A stretch of DNA of 55,498 nt, taken from Kiloniellaceae bacterium. GTDB lineage: Bacteria; Pseudomonadota; Alphaproteobacteria; Kiloniellales; Kiloniellaceae. Numbering within the stretch: position 1 is the first letter of the stretch; each line of letters opens with the position of its first letter. The notes under the pieces were generated by a model. The model was not told the origin of the DNA and made no database searches. It saw nothing but the letters and a program-made list of their open reading frames with translations. Below are positions 48,888 through 55,498 of this stretch, in pieces. The DNA is taken from positions 1 through 55,498 of the forward strand of contig JAJFGK010000114.1 in assembly GCA_021776195.1 (NCBI GenBank). The letters are read 5' to 3'. The position numbers were made by a program, and so were the translations under genes.

Positions 48888-49262
48888 ATGTCGGAACAAG
48901 CCATCGCCGCGACCAATGCACGTCTCATGGGGGCCGTGGACAGCGGCGACGCCGCTGCCGCCGCCGCTTGCTACACGCCTGACGGCAAGTTCATGGCCGC
49001 GAACGCCGAGCCCTTCGCCGGCCGCGAAGCCATCGAGGGGTTCTTCCAGGGCGCCATCAATGCCGGCATCAAAGGACTGAAGCTGGTGACGCTGTCGGTG
49101 GAAATCCTGGGCGACACCGCCTGGGAAGAAGGCCTCTACGAGCTCTATGCCGCTGACGGCGTCCTGGCCGACAAGGGCAAGTTCATCGTCGTCTGGAAGC
49201 AGGCCGGCGACCAATGGCTCCTGCACCGCGACATTATCTCGACCAATCAACCCGCGGCTTGA
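48888..49262 (+). CDS. SnoaL/NTF2-like (DUF4440) protein
   Basis: 124 residues with a perfect AAGGAGG 5 bases before the ATG. The pattern of an N-terminal helix with A-x-x-Y-T-P-D-G, G-R-E-A-I-E-G-F-F and a final strand W-L-L-H-R-D-I is typical of the small cone-shaped NTF2 fold used by ketosteroid-isomerase-like enzymes and stress proteins. Ligand unknown; cytoplasmic. Confidence 0.85.
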   Translation: MSEQAIAATNARLMGAVDSGDAAAAAACYTPDGKFMAANAEPFAGREAIEGFFQGAINAGIKGLKLVTLSVEILGDTAWEEGLYELYAADGVLADKGKFIVVWKQAGDQWLLHRDIISTNQPAA

Positions 49263-49285
49263 GTCAGGAACGACCCGGTGGACCG

Positions 49286-50296
49286 TCAGTGGTAGGTCAA
49301 CTCGGTCGCCTTGCCGCGGAAGACCGTGTAGGCCAGGACCGTGTAGCCCAGGATCGCCGGTAGGACAAAGCAGGTGCCAATCAGGATAATGAACAGGCTC
49401 TCCGGCGCGCTTGCCGCTTCATAGATCGTCAGGCGCTCGGGCACCACGTAGGGATAAAACGAATAGGCCATGCCGCCAAAGGCCAGCGCAAAGAGCGCTG
49501 TCGCCGCGGCAAAGGGACTCCATGCGAAAGTGTCTCCCTCCATCGGCAAGCGGCGCAGCTTCCACCACAGATAACCGATCAGCACGGCGGACAGGATCGG
49601 TAGGGGCGACAGGTAGAGTATCGATGGCATGGAGAACCATTTGTCGAAGATTCGCGCGCTGACCAAAGGCGAGGCCAGCGATATCGCCCCCAGCCCCAAG
49701 ACCAGACCCCATACGCCACCCTTGGCCCAGCCTACCGCTTTGCGCTGCAATTCACTCTCTGTCTTCAAGATCAACCAGGCCGCGCCGATGAAGCTGTACC
49801 CCACGGTCAGAAACACCGCGGTCAGCAGGGCGAAGAGGACGTGCCAGAGGGTCCAGCTCAGACCCATGATATAGAGGCCCAGCATGAAGCCCTGGGACAT
49901 GGAGGCCATCAGCGATCCGATGAAGAAAGCCCGGTTCCATAGTCGCTTGTGCCGAGCCGGGGCCTTGGCGCGGAACTCGAAAGACACGCCGCGCAGGATC
50001 AATCCGATCAGCATCACCGCCACCGGCAGGTAGAGCGCTGTCAGGATCATGCCGTGCGCCGCTGGAAAGGCGACCAGGAGCAGACCGATGGCCAGCACCA
50101 GCCAGGTTTCGTTGGCGTCCCAGAACGGTCCGATGGAGGCGACCATACGGTCCTTCTCCTCGTCTCCCGCCAAGGGCGTCAGCAGGCCCACGCCCAGATC
50201 GAAGCCGTCGAGGATCACATAGATCAGGATCGACGCGCCCATCAGTGTCGCGAAGGCCAGGGGCAGCCAGGTCGCCGGATCGCCGAACAGCTCCAT
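49286..50296 (-). CDS. cioB: bd-type (CIO) ubiquinol oxidase subunit II
   Basis: 336 residues, eight to nine membrane helices. It starts like known subunit II proteins with I-L-D-G-F-D-L-G-V-G and contains G-P-F-W-D-A-N-E-T-W-L-V. It partners subunit I, located 3 bases upstream. Quinol oxidation without proton pumping. Confidence 0.94.
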   Translation of the reverse strand: MELFGDPATWLPLAFATLMGASILIYVILDGFDLGVGLLTPLAGDEEKDRMVASIGPFWDANETWLVLAIGLLLVAFPAAHGMILTALYLPVAVMLIGLILRGVSFEFRAKAPARHKRLWNRAFFIGSLMASMSQGFMLGLYIMGLSWTLWHVLFALLTAVFLTVGYSFIGAAWLILKTESELQRKAVGWAKGGVWGLVLGLGAISLASPLVSARIFDKWFSMPSILYLSPLPILSAVLIGYLWWKLRRLPMEGDTFAWSPFAAATALFALAFGGMAYSFYPYVVPERLTIYEAASAPESLFIILIGTCFVLPAILGYTVLAYTVFRGKATELTYH

Positions 50297-50299
50297 GTT

Positions 50300-51688
50300 C
50301 TATTCTCCCGGTTGCAGGACGCGGACTTCGGCTTCGCCGCTACGCGGGAACTGGACGGTTCCCCGAGGCTCGCTTTCCGTGGCCCGGCGCGCCAGGTAGG
50401 TCAGCACGCCGACATAGGCGACAATCAGCGCCGCATAGACCGCCAGGTAGGCGATCAGCGTACCCAGGACCATCGCTGCGGGCACATTGCCGACCGCGTC
50501 TTCGGTTCTCAACACGCCCTGGACCAGCCAAGGCTGTCGCCCGATCTCGGTCGTGTACCAGCCGGCCAAAGTGGCAATCCACCCAGAGAATGTCATGGCG
50601 ATGAAGCCATAGAGCAACGGGTCTGGCATCGCGCCCGCCCCCCGCCGGCGCAGAAAGTAGACGCCGGCCCAGCTAAGCGCGAGCATTACCATGCCCAGTC
50701 CCACCATGACGCGAAAGCTGAAGAACAGCGGTGTCATGCGAGGGTGTTCGAGGGTGCCGTCCGCGGCGACGAAGTCGTTCAGACCGGGCACCACGCCACT
50801 GGGGTCGTGTTTCAGAATCAGAGAGGCGCCGCTAGGAATGCCGATCTCAAATCGGTTTTCGCGGGCCGCCTCGTCGGGCAACGCGAACAGCAGCAAGGGT
50901 TTGTTGGGTCCGGTTTCCCAGTTGCCTTCCATCGCCGCGATTTTCTGGGGCTGGTGATCCAGGGTGTTCAAGCCGTGCAGGTCGCCCACGATGATCTGCA
51001 CCGGGATCAGCAGCGCGGCGAGGAGGATGCCAAAGCGCAGCGTCGTGCGCACGCTCTCCGCCTCGTCGCGCCACAGGAGCCTGATGGCCGAGATTCCGGC
51101 AATCAAGAACGCCACGGTCAGACCGCTGGCAAGCAGCATATGGACCAGGCGGTAGGGCATCGAAGGATTGAAGACGATCGCCAGCCAGTCGGTCGCATGG
51201 GCAACGCCATCGCGCATCTCGAACCCCACGGGCGTATGCATCCAGCTGTTCAGGGCAATGATCCAGAAAGCCGACATGGAAGTGCCAAAGGCGACCAGGA
51301 ATGTCGCCAGGCTATGCAGCCACCCCGGCACGCGGCGGAACCCGAACAACATGATGCCCAGGAACACGGCCTCCAGGAAAAAGGCGGTCAGGATCTCATA
51401 GGCCAGCAAGGGGCCGGCGATGTTGCCCACGGTCTCCATGAAGCCGGGCCAGTTGGTGCCGAACTGAAACGACATTGTGATTCCGCTGACCACGCCCATC
51501 GCGAAAGACAGCGCGAAGACCTTGACCCAGAATCCGTAGGCTTCCATCCAGCGGTCCTGGCCTGTCCAGATAAACCGCAGTTTGAAAAACAACAGCACCC
51601 AGCCCAGCGCGATGGTGATGGTGGGGAACAGGATATGGAACGATATGTTGGCACCGAACTGGATGCGCGACAGAAGCAGCGTGTCCAT
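50300..51688 (-). CDS. cioA: bd-type (CIO) ubiquinol oxidase subunit I
   Basis: 462 residues with haem-ligand H18 in the first helix (S-F-H-I-L-F-P), F-Q-F-G-T-N-W and the G-R-Q-P-W motif. The Q-loop is short, as in the cyanide-insensitive CIO subfamily, rather than long as in E. coli CydA. It lies upstream of subunit II in a two-gene operon. No cydX or cydDC is adjacent. Confidence 0.94.
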   Translation of the reverse strand: MDTLLLSRIQFGANISFHILFPTITIALGWVLLFFKLRFIWTGQDRWMEAYGFWVKVFALSFAMGVVSGITMSFQFGTNWPGFMETVGNIAGPLLAYEILTAFFLEAVFLGIMLFGFRRVPGWLHSLATFLVAFGTSMSAFWIIALNSWMHTPVGFEMRDGVAHATDWLAIVFNPSMPYRLVHMLLASGLTVAFLIAGISAIRLLWRDEAESVRTTLRFGILLAALLIPVQIIVGDLHGLNTLDHQPQKIAAMEGNWETGPNKPLLLFALPDEAARENRFEIGIPSGASLILKHDPSGVVPGLNDFVAADGTLEHPRMTPLFFSFRVMVGLGMVMLALSWAGVYFLRRRGAGAMPDPLLYGFIAMTFSGWIATLAGWYTTEIGRQPWLVQGVLRTEDAVGNVPAAMVLGTLIAYLAVYAALIVAYVGVLTYLARRATESEPRGTVQFPRSGEAEVRVLQPGE

Positions 51689-51965
51689 CAGCCTCTACCC
51701 TCCATCGATCGTATCCAATGACGCGCCGGTCTGAGCGCAATCTCGTGGTGGTGGATGCAGACCGGGTCGATAATCAGCGGCTTGTCGCCGTCCGTTCGTG
51801 CGCGGCAACGAGCTACACTGATATGGGGCGCGATTCGAGCCCTATCCATGCCAGGAGCTGCGACATCTTGACGCCCAGGCAAACCTTGGACGGCAACTCG
51901 AGCCGCGACGGAGCCAAGCCCGGGCGGCAGGCACTGCCCATGGTCGAGAGTCAGGTGGGAGAAGG
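51689..51965. other. Spacer between cioA and tRNA-Asp
   Basis: About 275 bases without a supported gene; probably contains the cioAB promoter (minus strand), but no clear -35/-10 pair was found. Confidence 0.4.
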
Positions 51966-52043
<78 letters not shown>

Positions 52044-52136
52044 GCAGTGCGCGGCCTTGGCCGCGCGGGACGGCGTGATGTACCCGAGGCCCCACATCCT
52101 GTCAAGCAGGCAGAGGGATTAACGGCCCTTAACCCT

Positions 52137-52916
52137 CTAGCGGCCTGTAAAATCGGGTTTTTCCTTGGCCAGGAAGGCCCGGTAACCGATCCCGAAATCG
52201 TCGGTGCCAAAGCAGGCGTAGCCCTCGTCCTGTTCGGCCGCGCTGAGCGGAGTCGGATCGGCCAGCCGCTTCAGGAACTTCTTGTGCCAGCGCGCCACCA
52301 GCGGTGCCCCCTCGGCGATGCGCCGCGCGGCGCCATAGGCTTCGGTCTCGACCTCTTCGTCGGCGACAATCCGGGACACGAGGCCCTTTTCCCTGGCCTC
52401 CTCCGCATCGAAGACACGGCCTTCGAGCAGGATCTCCAGGGTGATGGCGGGGCCGACCAGGTCGGCTAGGGCGGCGATTTCCGGATAGGCCATGACCAGG
52501 CCCAGTTTGTTGATCGGCGCGCCGAAGCGGCTAGAGCGGCCACAGATCCGCAGGTCGCAGCAGGCCGCGATCTCCATGCCGCCGCCAACGCAGATGCCCT
52601 CGATCAAGGCCAGGGTCGGCGCCGGAAAGTCGCGCAGCGCACCCAGGCTGCGGTGCATCAGGGCGCCGTAGGCCTTGGCCTGTTCGGGATCGGCCCGCTC
52701 GGTCTCGAACTCTCCGATGTCGTTGCCGGGCGAAAAGGCCCGGCCCCCGGCCCCGCGCAGGACCAGGCAACGCCGCGACGCGTCTTGCGCCAGTTCCGCC
52801 AGATGATCGCCGAACTCTTGCCACATGCCCTTGGTCAAGGCGTTCAACTTTTCGGGTCGGTTGAGGATCAAGGTGGTGATCGGCCCGTCCGACAGGCGAT
52901 CGACGGTTTCGGTCAT
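52137..52916 (-). CDS. Enoyl-CoA hydratase/isomerase family protein
   Basis: 259 residues, crotonase fold. Features include N-R-P-E-K-L-N-A-L, the oxyanion-hole region F-S-P-G-N-D-I-G-E-F and G-x-C-V-G-G-G-M-E-I-A. It adds water to enoyl-CoA or isomerises it; the exact substrate is unknown. The ATG at 52916 overlaps the aminotransferase stop (ATGA), so the two are coupled. Confidence 0.92.
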   Translation of the reverse strand: MTETVDRLSDGPITTLILNRPEKLNALTKGMWQEFGDHLAELAQDASRRCLVLRGAGGRAFSPGNDIGEFETERADPEQAKAYGALMHRSLGALRDFPAPTLALIEGICVGGGMEIAACCDLRICGRSSRFGAPINKLGLVMAYPEIAALADLVGPAITLEILLEGRVFDAEEAREKGLVSRIVADEEVETEAYGAARRIAEGAPLVARWHKKFLKRLADPTPLSAAEQDEGYACFGTDDFGIGYRAFLAKEKPDFTGR

Positions 52917-54091
52917 GGCGAGATCTCGCCCTCCTTCAGGAAATGCAGCGCGGCCTGAACCCCGCCCGCCTGATGCGGCACGCCGGCACGGGCCAGGCCC
53001 ATTTCGACCCCCGCCAGGGTGCCGGCCAGCATCAGGTCGTTGAAATCGCCCAGGTGGCCGATGCGAAAAACCTTGCCCTGCAGCTTGCTGAGGCCATTGC
53101 CCAGGGCCATGTCGAAGGCCTCCAACACGGTCTTGCGAAAGGCATCGGCGTCGTGTCCCTCGGGCATCAAGACCGCGGTCAGCGAATTGCTGGTCTCGCC
53201 AGGCTCGCGGCACAGAACCTCCAAGCCCCAACCCCGGACCGCCCGGCGCGTCGCCTCGCCGTGGCGGGCGTGGCGGGCGAAGACCGTCTCCAGGCCCTCC
53301 TCCAGCAGCATGGCGATGGCCTCTCTCAGGCCATAGAGCAGATTAGTCGCCGGCGTGTAGGGAAAGACCCCGTTCTTGTTGGCCTTCACCATTTCGTCCC
53401 AGCTCCAATAGGCGCGCGGCAGCCCCGCCCCGGCGCCGGCCGCCAGGGCCTTGTCGCTCACCGCGTTGAAGGAGAGGCCCGGCGGCAGCATCAGGCCCTT
53501 CTGCGAGCCGGCCACGGTCACATCGACCCCCCAGGCCTCGTGCCGGTAGTCAATCGAGGCCAGGGACGAGATCGTGTCCACCATGAAGAGCGCCGGGTGG
53601 TTCGCCCGGTCGATGGCGGCGCGGATCTCGGCGATGCCCGAGGTGGCCCCGGTGGAGGTTTCGTTGTGCACCACGCAGACCGCCTTGAGGGTCTGGTCCC
53701 GGTCTTCGGCCAGCCGGGCCTCGATGGCCGCCGGGTCGGCGCCGCCGCGCCAGTCGCCGGCAATGAACTCGGGCACCAGCCCGAGGCGTTCGGCCAGGGC
53801 GCGCCAGAGCGAGGCGAAGTGCCCGGTTTCGTACATCAACACCCGGTCGCCCGGCGACAGGGTGTTGACCAGCGCCGCCTCCCAGGCCCCGGTGCCCGAG
53901 GCCGGATAGATAACAACCGGCCCGCTGGTCTGGAAAATCGCTTTCAGGCCTTCGAGGATGTCGCCGGTCATGGCGGCGAAGGCGGGGCCGCGATGGTCGA
54001 TCGTCGGCCGGTCCATGGCGCGCAGGATGCGGTCGGGCACGTTGGTCGGCCCCGGTATCTGAAGGAAGTGTCGCCCGCTGCGATAGGTCAT
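52913..54091 (-). CDS. Serine-glyoxylate-type aminotransferase
   Basis: 392 residues, class V PLP enzyme. The start at 54091 has GGAG upstream; the frame stays open far beyond on this strand but only as an artefact. F-L-Q-I-P-G-P-T-N-V-P is the usual N-terminus, S-G-T-G-A-W binds phosphate, D172 and the PLP lysine K198 (G-S-Q-K-G-L-M-L-P-P-G) are in place. It transfers an amino group, most likely from serine (or alanine) to glyoxylate. Confidence 0.92.
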   Translation of the reverse strand: MTYRSGRHFLQIPGPTNVPDRILRAMDRPTIDHRGPAFAAMTGDILEGLKAIFQTSGPVVIYPASGTGAWEAALVNTLSPGDRVLMYETGHFASLWRALAERLGLVPEFIAGDWRGGADPAAIEARLAEDRDQTLKAVCVVHNETSTGATSGIAEIRAAIDRANHPALFMVDTISSLASIDYRHEAWGVDVTVAGSQKGLMLPPGLSFNAVSDKALAAGAGAGLPRAYWSWDEMVKANKNGVFPYTPATNLLYGLREAIAMLLEEGLETVFARHARHGEATRRAVRGWGLEVLCREPGETSNSLTAVLMPEGHDADAFRKTVLEAFDMALGNGLSKLQGKVFRIGHLGDFNDLMLAGTLAGVEMGLARAGVPHQAGGVQAALHFLKEGEISP

Positions 54092-54166
54092 GAAGGCTCC
54101 TGCGCTTGGTCTCCGCGCGCTTTTAACGCATGGCGGTGGATCTGCAAAGTTTGCTAGGTTCCGGCT

Positions 54167-55498
54167 ATGAACCAATCCAGTCCCCGTGGTTTTCCAGGCG
54201 ATGGCCGGCTGGCCGCACGCCTGCGGCGCGAGCTCGAAGGCGAGGTGCTGTTCGATGCCTTCTCCCGCGGCCGCTACAGCACCGATGCCTCGCATTATCA
54301 GATCGAGCCGATTGGCGTGGTGCTGCCCAAGAATGCCGCCGACATGGCGCGAGCGGTCGAGGTTGCCCGGGACGAGGGGGTGCCGATCCTGCCGCGCGGG
54401 GGCGGCACATCGCAGTGCGGCCAGACCGTGGGCGCGGCGTTGGTGATCGACAGCTCCAAGCACATGGCCGACCTTCTGGAGCTCGACAGCGAAGGCCGCG
54501 AGGCTTTGGTCCAACCGGGCCTGGTGCTCGACCGGCTTAACGCCAAGCTCCGGCCCCATGGTCTGTGGTTCCCGGTCGATGTCTCGACCGGCAGCCGGGC
54601 CACGATCGGCGGCATGGCCGGCAACAATTCCTGCGGCGCGCGCTCGATCCACTACGGCACCATGCGCGACAACGTGGTGGCCATCGACGGGCTGCTGGCG
54701 AGCGGCGCCACCGCCAGCTTTGGCGCCCTGCCGGCGGATGGCATTCCCGGCGATATGCCGGCCGGGCTGCGCGGCCTGACCGCCGCGCTGCTCGCGCTCG
54801 GACGGGCCGAGGCGGGCGAGATCGCGGCGCGTTTTCCCAAGTTGATGCGCCGGGTCGGCGGCTACAACATCGACACCCTGGCCGGCAATGCGCCGCCCAA
54901 CCTCGCCCACCTGCTGGTGGGCTCCGAGGGAACCCTGGCGCTGAGCCAGGCGATCCGCCTCAAGCTGTCCCCGCTGCCGGCACAGCGGGTGCTGGGGGTC
55001 TGTCACTTCCCGACCTTCCGCGAAGCCATGGTCGCGACCCGGCAGTTGGTGACCTTGAATCCCACGGCCGTGGAACTGGTCGACCGCACCATGATCGAGC
55101 TGTCCCGAGAAATCGAGATCTTCCGCCCGGTGGTCGAAGAGTTCGTCCGCGGCGAGCCCGAGGCCCTGCTTCTGGTCGAGTTCGCCGGGGAAGACGAGGC
55201 CACCCAACGGCGCGCGCTGGCCGATCTCGTGACCATGATGGGCGACCTGGGCTATCCAAACGGCGTGGTCGAGGCCATCGACCCCGCCTTCCAGAAGGCG
55301 GTCTGGGAGGTCCGCAAGTCGGGCCTCAACATCATGATGTCGATGAAGGGCGACGGCAAACCGATCTCCTTCATCGAGGACTGCGCCGTCGCGCTCGAGG
55401 ACCTGCCCGACTACACCGACCGCCTGACCGCGCTGTTCGAGCGTCACGGCACCAGCGGCACCTGGTATGCCCACGCTTCGGTCGGCTGCCTCCACGTC
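54167..55498 (+). CDS. FAD-linked oxidase, 3' end beyond window
   Basis: At least 444 residues, open to the window end. The N-terminal PCMH-type FAD domain is clear: V-V-L-P-K-N-A-A-D-M, P-R-G-G-G-T-S (about 85), and G-G-M-A-G-N-N-S-C-G-A-R-S; the FAD-oxidase C-terminal domain follows. This start and length resemble YdiJ-like proteins of about 980 residues that also carry a C-terminal Fe-S domain and oxidise D-2-hydroxy acids; the C-terminal part cannot be seen. Divergent from the aminotransferase across 75 bases. Confidence 0.85.
   Translation, partial: MNQSSPRGFPGDGRLAARLRRELEGEVLFDAFSRGRYSTDASHYQIEPIGVVLPKNAADMARAVEVARDEGVPILPRGGGTSQCGQTVGAALVIDSSKHMADLLELDSEGREALVQPGLVLDRLNAKLRPHGLWFPVDVSTGSRATIGGMAGNNSCGARSIHYGTMRDNVVAIDGLLASGATASFGALPADGIPGDMPAGLRGLTAALLALGRAEAGEIAARFPKLMRRVGGYNIDTLAGNAPPNLAHLLVGSEGTLALSQAIRLKLSPLPAQRVLGVCHFPTFREAMVATRQLVTLNPTAVELVDRTMIELSREIEIFRPVVEEFVRGEPEALLLVEFAGEDEATQRRALADLVTMMGDLGYPNGVVEAIDPAFQKAVWEVRKSGLNIMMSMKGDGKPISFIEDCAVALEDLPDYTDRLTALFERHGTSGTWYAHASVGCLHV

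Noticed and set aside
52913..55495. An 860-residue open frame on the minus strand
   Set aside because: Only its last 392 codons are a real gene (the aminotransferase); the rest is antisense to the FAD oxidase.

Overview
The window looks like a chromosomal segment of a GC-rich alphaproteobacterium, probably Rhodospirillales-like. The evidence is a complete 14-gene nuoA-N operon continuing into birA, coaX, ribonuclease J and methylmalonyl-CoA epimerase, the hom-glpX-recJ order, a class I PHA synthase and a CIO-type bd oxidase. This placement is inferred from gene content and order; no database search was run.

Layout. (1) 1-5163: an accessory island on the 3' side of a tRNA-Glu gene. It holds a translationally coupled plus-strand run of small unknown genes, three of them paralogous and ribbon-helix-helix-like, then a 287-aa unknown protein, a long hairpin and an orphan OLD-family nuclease. 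(2) 5164-11314: tRNA-Glu, then on the minus strand hom-glpX-recJ-VWA protein and an OmpA-like lipoprotein. (3) 11468-17425: phaC on the plus strand with its promoter, facing a five-gene minus-strand cluster (methyltransferase, GST, gamma-carbonic anhydrase, nitronate monooxygenase, PhyH dioxygenase). (4) 17710-24638: a frameshifted methyltransferase, then a three-gene operon of large, helix-rich proteins of unknown function, closed by a perfect bidirectional terminator. (5) 24680-26586: rplM-rpsI and an SDR. (6) 26623-45608: the nuo operon and its tail. (7) 45912-49262: a small secreted protein, an AroG-type DAHP synthase behind a well-formed phenylalanine attenuator, a secreted unknown, a GNAT remnant and an NTF2-fold protein. 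(8) 49286-55498: cioAB, tRNA-Asp, enoyl-CoA hydratase, a serine-glyoxylate-type aminotransferase and the 5' part of a large FAD-linked oxidase that runs off the end.

Most noteworthy: (a) the three-gene operon at 18516-24556, whose first two products share a C-terminal domain of about 120 residues with an L-x-Y-x-x-S-D-P...N-x-F signature and whose third has long hydrophobic helical segments; it is the best candidate for an undescribed system. (b) The attenuator before the DAHP synthase: a 26-aa leader peptide with five Phe and one Tyr, and protector, antiterminator and terminator segments that can be paired base by base. (c) The island beside tRNA-Glu.

Working together: complex I and the bd oxidase supply respiration. 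The nuo tail carries cofactor genes (biotin ligase, pantothenate kinase) and RNA turnover. hom and the DAHP synthase are the entry steps of Thr/Met and aromatic amino-acid synthesis. No rRNA, CRISPR array, transposase or integrase was seen.
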